Positions 15,694 through 24,550 of a stretch of 64,000 nt of DNA are shown here, in pieces. The position numbers were made by a program, and so were the translations under genes. The notes below the pieces were generated by a model that was not told where the DNA came from, made no database searches, and was given only the letters and a program-made list of their open reading frames with translations. Positions within the stretch are counted from its first letter, which is position 1. Each line of letters starts with the position of its first letter. The stretch is from Streptosporangium carneum. Its GTDB lineage: Bacteria; Actinomycetota; Actinomycetes; Streptosporangiales; Streptosporangiaceae. The stretch covers positions 62,001-126,000 of the forward strand of contig NZ_BSEV01000007.1 in assembly GCF_027922005.1 (NCBI RefSeq), written 5' to 3'.

Positions 15694-17418
15694 TCAGGCG
15701 ATGAAGTAGAGCTGGGTCAGCGGCAGCCTGCTGGCCGGTTCGATGGCGGCGTGCTCGCCGTTCACCGTGACCTTGTAGGTCTCCGGGTCGACGGTGATCG
15801 TGGGCAGGGCGTCGTTGCGGACCATGTCCTGCTTGCCGAGCGTGCGGCAGCCCCGCACCGGGTGGATCATCCGCTCCAGGCCGAGCTTGCCCGGCACCCC
15901 GGCCGCGACGCCCGCCTGCGACATGAAGGTGATGTTCGTGGCGGGCAGCGCCTTGCCGAACGCCCCGTACATCGGCCGGTAGTAGACAGGCTGCGGCGTC
16001 GGCAGCGAGGCGTTCGGGTCGCCCATCTGGAACCAGTTGATCTGGCCGCCCTTGACGACGATGTACGGCTTGGCGGCGAAGCTGTGCATCTGCCACAGCA
16101 CGATGTCGGCGAGCTTGCCGGTCTCCAGGGAGCCGATCACGTCGGCGATGCCCGTGGTCCTGGCCGGGTTGATGGTCAGCTTGGCCAGGTAGCGCAGGAC
16201 CCGGAAGTTGTCGTTGCGGTCGGAGTCCTCGGGCAGCACGCCCCGCATTTCCTTGCAGTGGTGGGCGATCTGGAAGGCGCGGGTGAAGGACTCGCCGATC
16301 CGGCCCATGGCCTGCGAGTCGGAGGAGACCATGCTGATCACGCCCAGGTCGTGCATGACGGTCTCGGCGGAGATGGTCTCGGCGCGGACCCGGCTGTCGG
16401 CGAAGGCGAGGTCCTCGGGGACGTCGTGGCTGAGGTGGTGGCAGACCATCACCATGTCCAGCAGCTCGTCCACGGAGTTGACGGTGTAGGGCAGCGTCGG
16501 GTTGGTGGAGGAGGGCAGCACGTTCGGCTCGCCCGCGATCCTGAGCAGGTCGGGGGCGTGGCCGCCGCCCGCGCCCTCGGTGTGGAAGGTGTGGATGGCG
16601 CGCCCGTTGATGGCGCTGATCGTGTCATCCAGGAAGCCGCTCTCGTTCATGGTGTCGGTGTGGATGGCGACCTGGACGTCGAACTCGTCGGCGATCCTCA
16701 GCGCGTTGTCGATGACGGCGGGGGTCGTGCCCCAGTCCTCGTGGACCTTCAGCGCGCACGCCCCGGCGAGGAGCTGTTCGCTCAGCGGATCGGGCTTGCT
16801 GCCGTTGCCCTTGGCCATCAGGCCGATGTTGATCGGGAGCGCCTCGAAGGCCTGGAGCATCCGGCTGATCCCCCACGGTCCCGGCGTGCACGTGGTGCCC
16901 CGGGAGCCGTCGGAGGGGCCGACGCCGCCTGCGATCAGCGTGGTGATCCCGTCGCTCAGCGCGGCCTCGGCCTGTTGCGGGCAGATGAGGTGGACGTGGC
17001 TGTCGATGGCCCCCGGGGTGGCGATGGTGTGCTCGCCGGACAGTACCTCGGTGCCGGTGCCGACGATGAGGCGCGGGTCCACGCCGTCCTCGGTGTTGGG
17101 GTTGCCCGACTTCCCGATTCCGGCGATCATGCCGTCCCTGATGCCGATGTCCCCCTTGACGATGCCGAGGACCGGGTCGACGACGAGGACGTTGGTGATC
17201 ACCATGTCGAGCGCGCCGCTGTGACTGGTCGCGTTGGGCGCGGAGCCCATGCCGTCGCGGGCGGTCTTGCCGCCGCCGTAGACGGTCTCGTCGCCGTAGA
17301 GCCCGGCGTTGTAGTCCTTCTCCACCTCGATCACGAGGTTGGTGTCGGCCAGCCTGACCCGGTCTCCCACGGTGGGGCCGAACATGTCCGTGTACTGTCT
17401 GCGACTCATGGTGACCAT
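15694..17418 (-). CDS. ureC: Urease alpha subunit
   Basis: This 574-residue catalytic subunit hydrolyses urea to ammonia and carbamate at a di-nickel site. Nickel ligands are visible in [10 protein letters not shown] (about 142-148), in [12 protein letters not shown] (the Lys to be carbamylated is at about 223) and in the later His segments. The catalytic flap His lies in MVCHHLS (about 325). Length is standard. It follows ureB by six bases. A complete active site implies a working enzyme. Confidence 0.97.
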   Translation of the reverse strand: MVTMSRRQYTDMFGPTVGDRVRLADTNLVIEVEKDYNAGLYGDETVYGGGKTARDGMGSAPNATSHSGALDMVITNVLVVDPVLGIVKGDIGIRDGMIAGIGKSGNPNTEDGVDPRLIVGTGTEVLSGEHTIATPGAIDSHVHLICPQQAEAALSDGITTLIAGGVGPSDGSRGTTCTPGPWGISRMLQAFEALPINIGLMAKGNGSKPDPLSEQLLAGACALKVHEDWGTTPAVIDNALRIADEFDVQVAIHTDTMNESGFLDDTISAINGRAIHTFHTEGAGGGHAPDLLRIAGEPNVLPSSTNPTLPYTVNSVDELLDMVMVCHHLSHDVPEDLAFADSRVRAETISAETVMHDLGVISMVSSDSQAMGRIGESFTRAFQIAHHCKEMRGVLPEDSDRNDNFRVLRYLAKLTINPARTTGIADVIGSLETGKLADIVLWQMHSFAAKPYIVVKGGQINWFQMGDPNASLPTPQPVYYRPMYGAFGKALPATNITFMSQAGVAAGVPGKLGLERMIHPVRGCRTLGKQDMVRNDALPTITVDPETYKVTVNGEHAAIEPASRLPLTQLYFIA

Positions 17419-17424
17419 GGGATG

Positions 17425-18138
17425 TCAGCCTTTCTTCCCCGAGGACGCCTTGCCGGAGGCCGTGGTGCCCGAGGCCGCCTTGTCCGCGGCCGCTCTGCCC
17501 GAGGACGCCCTGCCCGAGGACGCCCTGCCGGATGCCGTTCTGCCGGACGTGGCCTTGGCCGAGCTCGCCCTGCTGGAGGCGGCCTTCGAGGTCGTCCCGC
17601 TGGAGGCGGCGGCCTTCGAGGTCGTCCTGCTCGACGCCGCCTTGCCCCCCGGGGCCGCCGCTGTCTTCCTCGCGGTCGAGGCCTTCTTCTGAGGCGCCTT
17701 GCGCGCCTCCCCGTTCGTGCTCTGCTTCTCCTCTCCCCGGGTGTCGAGGAAGCCGAGGATGTCCATGCGCTCCAACGCGACCCTGCGGGTCATGCCCGCC
17801 CGGACGCTGCCGTCGACCAGGCCGCTGAAGCCGTAGACGCGGTGGCCGCCGCCGTACTCGACGAGGTCGACCTCGCGGGTGTCACCCGGCTCGATCCGGA
17901 TGGCGTTGCCCGCCGGGAGGTCCAGGTGCATGCCGTAGGCGGCGTCGCGGTCGAAGGAGATCGCCGGGTTGACCTCGAAGAAGTGGTAGTGGGAACAGAT
18001 CTGGACGGCCCGGTCGCCGGTGTTGCGGACGGTCAGGCTGGCTTTCCTGCGCCCCCGGTTGATCTCGATGTCGCCTTCGCCGTATATGTAGCGTTCGTGG
18101 TGCGGCAGGGACTCGTGGTCCCTCATCTTGCGTGGCAT
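17425..18138 (-). CDS. ureB: Urease beta subunit with long basic Ala/Ser/Lys tail
   Basis: Residues 1 to about 130 form a normal urease beta chain (GEGDIEINRGRRKASLTVRN, SHYHFFEVNPAI, AAYGMHLDLPAG, ALERMDILGF). The protein then continues for about 105 residues of low-complexity Ala/Ser/Thr/Gly with regularly spaced Lys/Arg (ASSGRASSGR, TTSKAAS repeats), giving a strongly basic, probably disordered tail. Beta chains elsewhere usually end near 100-130 residues. The tail resembles those of actinobacterial HupB-like histone proteins. It might bind nucleic acid, membrane or acidic partners; this is inference. Confidence 0.93.
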   Translation of the reverse strand: MPRKMRDHESLPHHERYIYGEGDIEINRGRRKASLTVRNTGDRAVQICSHYHFFEVNPAISFDRDAAYGMHLDLPAGNAIRIEPGDTREVDLVEYGGGHRVYGFSGLVDGSVRAGMTRRVALERMDILGFLDTRGEEKQSTNGEARKAPQKKASTARKTAAAPGGKAASSRTTSKAAASSGTTSKAASSRASSAKATSGRTASGRASSGRASSGRAAADKAASGTTASGKASSGKKG

Positions 18139-18165
18139 GGTTTTCCCCTCGATAACGGTGGTCGG

Positions 18166-18963
18166 TCAGTGACCGTGGTCGTGATGGTGGTGGTGTCCGC
18201 CGGACGCGGCGGCGAGGCCGTCGTCGCCGTGCCGTTCCCACCGGTCCCGCGCCGCCTCGGCCCGCCGTCCGACCAGCTCCCGCAGGGCGGCGGGGGCGAG
18301 CAGCGGGCCCGCCCAGGTCACGTCCTCGGGAAGGGGCGGCCGTTCGAAGGAGGCGGGGACGGCCGTGACGTGCCGGGCGCCGAGCAGGCGGCACCGGGAC
18401 ACCCCCTCCTCGACGTCGGGATCGCCGTCGGTGAGGGCGACCTCGACCCAGCGGAGCCCGCTGTGCCTGCGGACCAGGTGGGCCACGCGGAACAGCTCCG
18501 CGTCCTCCTCCGCGGTGGCGGCGGGCGCGGTGACCAGCACCGCTCCGGGCTCCGCGGCGCACGGACCGGGAGGCTCCGGCGGGGTGACGCGCCCCGCCGC
18601 CGCCCTGAGCCAGCCGACCAGGTGGGCGGCCGTGCCGAGCGGCGGGGCGAGGAGCAGTTCGCCAGGCTCGCGGTCCCGGCCGTTCCAGCGCAGGACCTGC
18701 GCGATCTGGGAGGCGAGCTCCGCGTCCCTGCCGAGCGTCATGGGGACCACGACGGCCGGGCTCATGGTGAGGGCGTACAGGTCACGGCCGACGGCGGTGA
18801 CCGCCGCCCACCCGGATTCGGCGAGGTCGCCGAGGGCCAGGCCGTAGCGGCTCTCGTGCCCGCCGACCAGCACCGTCCGCCGCGCCGTCGGCGGGCGCGG
18901 CGCCGCCGGTCGCCCCGCGGGGGGCGTCGCCGGGAACGGCCGCGCGTGCTGGAGCGCGGGCAT
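18166..18963 (-). CDS. CbiX/sirohydrochlorin-chelatase-like protein with C-terminal His tail
   Basis: This 265-residue protein resembles the CbiX/SirB/CfbA chelatase fold in two halves: VLVGGHESRYG (His36) and VVVPMTLGRDAELASQIAQVL in the first, ALTDGDPDVEEGVSRCRLLGARHVTAVPASF in the second. The C-terminus ends HHHHHDHGH, seven His in nine residues, like nickel chaperones. It is encoded between ureA and ureB, and no ureE is present in the operon, so a nickel-handling role is likely. Alternative: a metallochelatase for another metal carried along by position. Remote fold match; medium confidence. Confidence 0.65.
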   Translation of the reverse strand: MPALQHARPFPATPPAGRPAAPRPPTARRTVLVGGHESRYGLALGDLAESGWAAVTAVGRDLYALTMSPAVVVPMTLGRDAELASQIAQVLRWNGRDREPGELLLAPPLGTAAHLVGWLRAAAGRVTPPEPPGPCAAEPGAVLVTAPAATAEEDAELFRVAHLVRRHSGLRWVEVALTDGDPDVEEGVSRCRLLGARHVTAVPASFERPPLPEDVTWAGPLLAPAALRELVGRRAEAARDRWERHGDDGLAAASGGHHHHHDHGH

Positions 18964-18965
18964 GC

Positions 18966-19271
18966 TCAGGCGCCGACGGGGTCGTGACAGGAGACGAGCT
19001 TGGAGCCGTCGGGGAAGGTGGCCTCGACCTGCATGAGCGGCAGCATCTCCCTGACGCCGTCCATGACGTCCGCGGGCCCGACGACCTGCTTGCCGAGTTG
19101 CATGCAGTCGGCGACCGACTTGCCCTCACGGGCGGCCTCGAGCACGGCCGCGCTGACGAGCGCGACGGTCTCGCTGTAGTTGAGCTTCAGGCCGCGGTCC
19201 TTGCGTTTGGCCGCCAGGTCGGCCACGACGTAGATCAGCAGCTTGTCGAGTTCTCGCGGTGTGAGATTCAT
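18966..19271 (-). CDS. ureA: Urease gamma subunit
   Basis: This 101-residue urease gamma chain begins [20 protein letters not shown] and ends [20 protein letters not shown], both standard. The frame is open further upstream to 19388, but ATG 19271 matches the family start and is preceded by a strong GGGGGAT ribosome site. It is the first gene of the urease operon and abuts the His-tailed CbiX-like gene. Confidence 0.96.
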   Translation of the reverse strand: MNLTPRELDKLLIYVVADLAAKRKDRGLKLNYSETVALVSAAVLEAAREGKSVADCMQLGKQVVGPADVMDGVREMLPLMQVEATFPDGSKLVSCHDPVGA

Positions 19272-19344
19272 GAGAGATCCCCCTTTTCGAAGAGTCCGTG
19301 CGAACTTCCGGCGGAGCGGGAACGCGGTCTTCCTGTCGTCGCGC

Positions 19345-19674
19345 TCACCCGGCCCGTCTGAGCGGGGCGAACGCCGGGACGGCCGCAAGAAAGGCCCAGG
19401 TCACCAGGACGAACGGCCAGGTAGGGGGGTGGCCGCCGAACGGGGCGAAGAAGGTCGTCGGCGCCGCGGTGAGGGTGACCGCCGCCGAGCCCGGCAGGCC
19501 GTAGAGGCCGTGGCGCCGGCCGCCGACGAACAGCGCGCCGAGGAAGACGAGCCCGGTCCGGGGGCCGGCCATGAAGTCGACCTGCCCGATTCCGCGGATC
19601 ACGGCGACGAGCAAGGCGAGAGGCTTCAGTTGTCGCACTGGCGGAGCCGCCTCCGCCGGGGTCGTCGACGTCAC
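19345..19674 (-). pseudogene. Internally deleted urea transporter remnant
   Basis: This is a 109-residue open frame. Its N-terminal half (VIRGIGQVDFMAGPRTGLVFLGALFV) resembles the start of bacterial urea transporters. Its end ([18 protein letters not shown]) resembles their last membrane segment. The roughly 200 residues between, including most pore helices and the second repeat, are missing, with the frame intact. It lies just upstream of ureA on the same strand, where a urea transporter would be expected. Alternatively it is a real small membrane protein. The identification rests on recalled family patterns. Confidence 0.55.
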
Positions 19675-19743
19675 ATCGGCCCCTCCGAATTCTCCCCGTT
19701 CGGCGGTTGTTGATCGAGTTGAGCCGTACTGATCACCATTCCC

Positions 19744-19780
19744 GGGACTTGCCAGCTAACTACTGGACAAGTCCCCTTTT
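19744..19780. terminator. Strong hairpin followed by CTTTT upstream of amt
   Basis: GGGACTTG (19744-19751) pairs with CAAGTCCC (19768-19775). An inner CCAG/CTGG pair extends the stem, and CCTTTTAAT follows, so on the plus strand it has intrinsic-terminator form. No plus-strand gene precedes it, so it may insulate amt from antisense traffic or be part of a longer leader. Confidence 0.5.
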
Positions 19781-19920
19781 AATACGATCAATACCTATTT
19801 GTTACCACTCTTTATCCGTCTCCTTTTATTGGCGGCAAAATCAATAAATCTAATGTTTCGATCTGTTTGATTTAGATCATTAACCGACAGATCGGAAGCA
19901 GCGCTAAGCGAGGTTCGAGG
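19781..19920 (+). promoter_or_regulatory. AT-rich promoter region of amt
   Basis: About 100 bp here is much richer in A/T than its surroundings. TTGGCG (19829-19834) and TAATGT (19851-19856), 16 bp apart, make a plausible promoter. GTTAC at 19801 followed after six bases by TTATC resembles half of a GlnR nitrogen-control site, which would fit an ammonium transporter. The GlnR call is tentative. Confidence 0.4.
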
Positions 19921-21129
19921 ATGCCTACCGGATTGAACACCGGCGATTCCGCCTGGGTGCTGGTGAGCACCGCCATGGTGCTGCTGATGACACCGGGGCT
20001 CGCCTTCTTCTACGGCGGCATGGTCCGTTCGAAGAACGTCTTCAGCATGCTCTTCATGAGCTTCGTGTCGATCAGTCTGGTGACCGTGCTGTGGTTCGCC
20101 TACGGCTACGGGCTCGTCTTCGGCCCCGACGCGGGAGGCATCGGCCTGATCGGCTTCGGCGACTTCCGCTTCGCGAACATCAAGCCGACCGACCTGACGG
20201 GCTCAGTCCCCACCTACGCCTACGCGCTCTTCCAGCTCACCTTCGCCATCATCACCGTCGCGCTGATCAGCGGCTCGGTGGCGGGGCGCACCCGCGTGGG
20301 GCCGTGGATGATCTTCTCCGTCCTATGGGTCACCCTGGTGTACTTCCCGATCGCGCACTGGGTCTTCGCCACCTCCGGCTGGATCAACAAATGGGGGACG
20401 CTCGACTTCGCGGGCGGGCTGGTGGTCGAGCTCAACTCCGGCATGGCGGGCTTCGCGCTGGCCGTGGCGCTGGGCCCCGGCGTGCGTTTCCGGCGAGGAG
20501 AGCCTCCCCAGCCGAGCAACATCCCGCTGGTCATGCTCGGCCTGGCCCTGCTGTGGTTCGGCTGGTTCGGCTTCAACGGCGGATCGGCGCTGAACGACGG
20601 CCCGACCGCGGTGACGGCGTTCCTGAGCACCATGATCGCCGGCTGCGCGGGCATGCTGACCTGGATGTTCATGGAATGGCTGCGCGCCCGCAGGCTCAGC
20701 AAGCTGGGCTCGGGCACCGGGGCGGTGGCGGGCCTGGTGGCCATCACCCCGTCGTGCGCCTTCGTGAACGCCGAGGGAGCCCTGGTGATCGGCATCGTGG
20801 CCGCCGTGCTGTGCTCCTTCGCCGTGGAGTGGAAGTTCGTCCTCGGCTACGACGACACCCTGGACGTGGTGGGCATCCACGGCATGGGCGGCATCGTGGG
20901 CACGCTGCTGATCGGGCTCCTCTCGACCGGCGTGACCAAGTCCGCGGGCCTGTTCTACGGCGGCGGCGGCGCGCTCCTCGGCAAACAGGCGGTGTCCGTC
21001 GTGGTGGTGGCCGTCTACTCCTTCGCGGTCACCTACGTGATCGGCAAGGTCGTCGACCGGTTCTTCCGGCTCAAGGAGACGGAGGCGGAGCAGCTCGCGG
21101 GGTCGGACCTGCAGTTCGGCGGGAGCTGA
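19921..21129 (+). CDS. amt: Ammonium transporter with Glu at the first pore-His position
   Basis: This 402-residue Amt/Mep/Rh protein has eleven membrane segments. Hallmarks include DSAWVLVSTAMVLLMTPGLAFFYGG, FQLTFAIITVALISGSVAGR (Phe gate), WFGWFGFNGGSALNDGP and GIHGMGGIVGT carrying the second pore His (His320). The first pore His of the twin pair, usually in FAGGTVVHINAG, is Glu170 here (FAGGLVVELNSG). Fungal Mep1/Mep3 carry the same change. No glnK or glnD follows. Its place beside urease suggests uptake or re-capture of ammonium from urea. Confidence 0.93.
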   Translation: MPTGLNTGDSAWVLVSTAMVLLMTPGLAFFYGGMVRSKNVFSMLFMSFVSISLVTVLWFAYGYGLVFGPDAGGIGLIGFGDFRFANIKPTDLTGSVPTYAYALFQLTFAIITVALISGSVAGRTRVGPWMIFSVLWVTLVYFPIAHWVFATSGWINKWGTLDFAGGLVVELNSGMAGFALAVALGPGVRFRRGEPPQPSNIPLVMLGLALLWFGWFGFNGGSALNDGPTAVTAFLSTMIAGCAGMLTWMFMEWLRARRLSKLGSGTGAVAGLVAITPSCAFVNAEGALVIGIVAAVLCSFAVEWKFVLGYDDTLDVVGIHGMGGIVGTLLIGLLSTGVTKSAGLFYGGGGALLGKQAVSVVVVAVYSFAVTYVIGKVVDRFFRLKETEAEQLAGSDLQFGGS

Positions 21130-21149
21130 GCACGGCGGGGACGGGCCCG

Positions 21150-23030
21150 GTGGGAGCGGGCGCGGCGAGCGGGTGGCTCGGCCGCGCCCTCAGGCCGAAG
21201 AAGGCTCCGATCGCCTGGGCGGCCGGGCTGCGGGCGGGCACGGGCATCGCGGCGGGGGTCGCGACGGGCGTCGTCGTGGGCGACCCCAGGGTGGGGATGC
21301 TCCTGGCCACCGGCGCGCTCGCCGCCGCGATCCAGGACCGGCATCCCTCCTACCGGCTCCGCTTCGTCTACATCACGGTCGCGGTGCTGGGCGGCGCGGC
21401 CGGGACGGTGATCGGCGTGCTCTTCCATGCCCTCGGCTGGTGGACGGTGGCGGCGTTCGTCGGGACGGCGCTCGTGTCGGGCGTGATCAGCGCGATCGGC
21501 CCCGCCTTCTCCGCCGCCGGAATGAACATGCTGGTGACGGCGTCGATGTGGTCGGCGCTCCCGCTGCACGCGTCCTGGTGGTGGCCGCCGCTGCTCTACC
21601 TGGCGGGAGGCGCGACCGTGCTGGCGCTCACGCTGGCCGCGTGGCCCGTGCGCGCCGGCACGGCGGAGCGCGCGGCCGTGGCGCGGGTGTACCGGGAGAT
21701 CGCCGCCGTGCTGGACGAGGGCGACGCCGCACACGCCTGGGCGGTGCTGCCCCCGGTCATCGGCGACGCCCACGACGTGCTGGCCGGCCACCGGCTCTCG
21801 ATGCCCGACCGCGACTCCGAGAGCGTCTGGCTGATGGGCATGCTCAACGCCGTGCAGCCGCTGCTGGAGGCGACGGAGAGCATGCTCAGACGGGGTGAGA
21901 GGCCTCCCCCTCGGGCGAGGGCGGCGGTGCGGGCCGTGGCGGAGGCCGTCGCCTCGGGGACCCGCGAGGTCCGCCTGCCGCGGTGGCGGCCCGTCACGGC
22001 GGGCGAGCGGGACTTCGACCGCGCCCTGGCTTACGCCGTCGTCTGTCTGCGGGGTGACGCCGAACCGCCCGCCGGCCGACCGGGCCGGCGGTGGCGGCGG
22101 ACCCTTCCCGGCGTGCTGACCTCGCCCGGCACCTGGGGCTACGCCCTGCGGCTCGCCTTGTGCATGGGCATCGCCGCCGCGCTGGTCTCCGTCGTCAGGG
22201 TTCCGCACTCCTACTGGGTGCTCATGACGGTGACGCTCGTCCTCAAACCCGACTTCGGGTCGGTGTTCGTGCGTGCGGTGCTCCGCGCCCTGGGCACGCT
22301 GGCGGGCGTGGTCGTGGGCGGCGTCCTGCTGCTGCTCGTCCCCCTGGGCTGGCCGACGGTGCCCGTGGTGTTCGCCCTCGGCGCGCTCGCCCGGATCGGC
22401 TTCGACCGGAGCAACGCCATGATGAGCACCGCGATCACCCCGCTCATCCTGATCCTGGCCGAGTCCGCCGCGCCCGCTCCGCTGCGCCAGGTGCTGCCCG
22501 CCCGGCTGTTCGACACACTGCTCGGCTGCGCGATCGTCCTGATCGCGGGGTACGCCCTCTGGCCGAGGAGCTGGCGGGTGCGGGTCCGCGACAGGCTGGC
22601 CGACACCGTGACGGCCGCCGAGCGCTATCTGGAGACGGCGTTCGAGGCGGGACAGGAGACGCGCACGCCGCACGAGGTGTACCGGCGCTTCAGCTCCCTG
22701 AACACGATCTTCCAGCAGGCGCTCAGCGAGCCGCCTCCCGCGAGCACCAGGACCGCGGCCTGGTGGCCCGAGGTCGTCGCGGTCCAGCGGATCACCGACG
22801 CCGTCGCCGAGGCCGCCGTCCAGGTCCGGCAGGGAGCCCCGCCTCCCTCAGCGGCCGATCTCGCGGCCGTCGAGGCCCGCCTGCGCGCCCTGGCGTCGGT
22901 CGTGCGCCGGGAGCCCGCAGAAAAGGACGCCCCCGGCGGCGCGCTGCCGGAGACCGGCCCGCTGTCCGGGGTGGCCGCGGAGGTCCGCACGGCGTGGGCG
23001 GCCCTGCCGGGCGGACGCTCACCCCGCTGA
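21150..23030 (+). CDS. FUSC-family (aromatic acid exporter-like) membrane protein
   Basis: This 626-residue protein has two blocks of membrane helices (about 20-165 and 330-480), each followed by a cytoplasmic helical region, the pattern of the YccS/AaeB FUSC family. The second block contains VRVPHSYWVLMTVTLVLKPDFGSVFVRAVLRALGTLAG, the typical motif. The GTG 21150 start follows GGGGACGG and lies 20 bases after amt, so it may be co-transcribed. Family members export weak acids; the substrate here is unknown. Confidence 0.85.
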   Translation: MGAGAASGWLGRALRPKKAPIAWAAGLRAGTGIAAGVATGVVVGDPRVGMLLATGALAAAIQDRHPSYRLRFVYITVAVLGGAAGTVIGVLFHALGWWTVAAFVGTALVSGVISAIGPAFSAAGMNMLVTASMWSALPLHASWWWPPLLYLAGGATVLALTLAAWPVRAGTAERAAVARVYREIAAVLDEGDAAHAWAVLPPVIGDAHDVLAGHRLSMPDRDSESVWLMGMLNAVQPLLEATESMLRRGERPPPRARAAVRAVAEAVASGTREVRLPRWRPVTAGERDFDRALAYAVVCLRGDAEPPAGRPGRRWRRTLPGVLTSPGTWGYALRLALCMGIAAALVSVVRVPHSYWVLMTVTLVLKPDFGSVFVRAVLRALGTLAGVVVGGVLLLLVPLGWPTVPVVFALGALARIGFDRSNAMMSTAITPLILILAESAAPAPLRQVLPARLFDTLLGCAIVLIAGYALWPRSWRVRVRDRLADTVTAAERYLETAFEAGQETRTPHEVYRRFSSLNTIFQQALSEPPPASTRTAAWWPEVVAVQRITDAVAEAAVQVRQGAPPPSAADLAAVEARLRALASVVRREPAEKDAPGGALPETGPLSGVAAEVRTAWAALPGGRSPR

Positions 23031-23139
23031 CCCGCCGTGCCCGAATCGGTCAGCCCGCCCTGCCGTGGGCCTGGAACGCGCCGGAGCGGCTCCACGACAC
23101 TCCGGGCCCGACGGCCGCGACGGCCGGTGACCGCCGCGT

Positions 23140-23290
23140 TAGACTGGACAGGAGGGTGTCCCGCCGAACCAGGCGGGGTGCCCGCGGCGGTGGGGCCCGC
23201 CGTACCCGAACCGCGGCACTCCGTTGCCGCCAACGGTCCCTACTCGTGACATCTCGTGCCCGCGTCCGCGGGTGCACGCCACGCGTAGGG
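23140..23290 (+). promoter_or_regulatory. Structured leader with four hairpins upstream of crcB
   Basis: A TAGACT -10 box (23140-23145) predicts a start near 23152. The RNA can form: stem 1 (about 23152-23183, with CCCGCC/GGCGGG), stem 2 (GGCGG/CCGCC, about 23184-23202), stem 3 (CCGTTG/CAACGG, 23221-23236) and a long stem 4 joining CCCTAC (23238-23243) to GTAGGG (23285-23290) through two CGTG/CACG pairs and CCCGCG/CGCGGG. Stem 4 ends just before the ATG. The position would suit a fluoride switch, but the conserved fluoride-aptamer sequence is not seen. Confidence 0.5.
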
Positions 23291-23296
23291 AGAGAC

Positions 23297-23800
23297 ATGC
23301 GTTCGGATCAGATTAGAGTCCCGACAGTGAGCGATCCCGTCGATCCCGACACCGCCTTCGCCGAGGCGCGCCGGCGTCGTGAGCTGCGCCGCTCGCACGG
23401 GCGGGTGCTGGCGGCCGTCGCGACCGGCGGCGCGGCCGGCGCGGGCGCCCGCTACGGGGCGGCCCTGCTCTGGCCGACCGAGCCCGACGCCTTCCCGTGG
23501 ACCACCCTGGGCGTCAACGTCTCGGGGTGCCTGGCGATCGGAATCCTCCTGGTGACGCTGACCGAGGCGTGGACGGCGCCCGCCTGGGTGCGGCCGTTCC
23601 TCGCCACCGGCGTGCTCGGCGGGTTCACCACCTTCTCCACCTACTGCGTGGACATCGAACGCCTGGTGTCCGGGGGCCGTCCCGAGGTCGGGCTCGGCTA
23701 CCTGGCCGTCACGGCCCTGGCCGCCCTGACCGCGGTGACCGTCGGCGCGCGGGGCGCCCGCCGCCTGCTGGCGTTGAGGACAGCGAGGAGAACGCGATGA
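23297..23800 (+). CDS. crcB: Fluoride channel CrcB, first copy
   Basis: This 167-residue Fluc/CrcB protein has four membrane segments. [23 protein letters not shown] and [17 protein letters not shown] are the channel signatures (pore Asn and the Phe/Ser-Thr region). The first 35 residues are charged and longer than in most CrcB, so GTG 23327 is an alternative start. The gene overlaps the DUF190 gene by four bases. Two CrcB genes suggest a hetero-dimeric channel for fluoride export. Confidence 0.92.
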   Translation: MRSDQIRVPTVSDPVDPDTAFAEARRRRELRRSHGRVLAAVATGGAAGAGARYGAALLWPTEPDAFPWTTLGVNVSGCLAIGILLVTLTEAWTAPAWVRPFLATGVLGGFTTFSTYCVDIERLVSGGRPEVGLGYLAVTALAALTAVTVGARGARRLLALRTARRTR

Positions 23801-24141
23801 TCATGTCTGGACGCGCCCTGCGGCTGACCGTCTTCGTCGACGACACCGACACCTGGCGTCACCGCCCCATGTACACCGAGATCGTGCACCGCGCCCACGC
23901 CGCCGGGCTGGCCGGAGCGTCGGTCTTCCGCGGCCTGGAGGGCTTCGGCGCCACCTCGGTCGTGCACACCACCCGGCTGCTGTCGATGGCCGACGACCTG
24001 CCGGTGGCCGTCGTGATCATTGACACCGAGGAGCGGATCCGCGCCTTCCTGCCCCAGCTGGACGACCTGCTCATCGAAGGCCTGGCCGTCCTGGACGAGG
24101 TCGAGGTGGTCCACCACCGCGGCCGTCAGGCGGCGTCGTGA
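23797..24141 (+). CDS. DUF190 domain protein
   Basis: This is a 114-residue ferredoxin-fold DUF190 protein resembling PII-like regulators ([29 protein letters not shown], then [24 protein letters not shown]). It overlaps crcB genes on both sides by four bases, an arrangement common in actinobacteria. That suggests it regulates or assembles the fluoride channel. The cytoplasmic, nucleotide-sensing role is inferred from fold. Confidence 0.88.
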   Translation: MIMSGRALRLTVFVDDTDTWRHRPMYTEIVHRAHAAGLAGASVFRGLEGFGATSVVHTTRLLSMADDLPVAVVIIDTEERIRAFLPQLDDLLIEGLAVLDEVEVVHHRGRQAAS

Positions 24142-24512
24142 ACTGGCTGCTCGTGCTGCTCGGCGGCGCCGTCGGCGCGCCGGTGCGCTACCTGACCGAT
24201 CGGGCCGTGCAGGCCCGTCACGACACCGTCTTCCCCTGGGGCACCTTCACCGTCAACGTGGTCGGCTCGCTGGTCCTCGGCGCGCTGACCGGGGCGGTGC
24301 TGGCCGGCGCGGTGGGCGCCGAGGCGCAGCTGCTGCTGGGCACCGGGTTCTGCGGGGCGCTGACCACCTATTCGACGTTCTCGTACGAGACGCTGCGGCT
24401 GGCCGAGGCGGGCGCGCTGTTCCTCGCCGTGGCCAACGTGGCCGCCTCGGTCGTCGCCGGGCTCGGCGCGGTGTTCATCGGCTTCGCGCTCGCCGAAGCG
24501 GTTCTCGGGTGA
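24138..24512 (+). CDS. crcB: Fluoride channel CrcB, second copy
   Basis: This 124-residue Fluc/CrcB protein has four membrane segments, with [31 protein letters not shown] and [21 protein letters not shown]. The GTG start overlaps the DUF190 stop. It is shorter and more typical than the first copy and is likely its partner subunit. Confidence 0.93.
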   Translation: MNWLLVLLGGAVGAPVRYLTDRAVQARHDTVFPWGTFTVNVVGSLVLGALTGAVLAGAVGAEAQLLLGTGFCGALTTYSTFSYETLRLAEAGALFLAVANVAASVVAGLGAVFIGFALAEAVLG

Positions 24513-24550
24513 GGGCCGCGCGGCCCGGTGGGAGGCGCCCCGCCGCGGCG

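Noticed and set aside
15619..18987. A 1122-residue open frame antisense to the urease genes.
   Set aside because: It is an antisense shadow across five strongly identified urease genes.
23140..23290. Canonical fluoride riboswitch before crcB.
   Set aside because: The expected GATG and CTGATGA-type aptamer bases are not found, so it is reported only as an unassigned structured leader.
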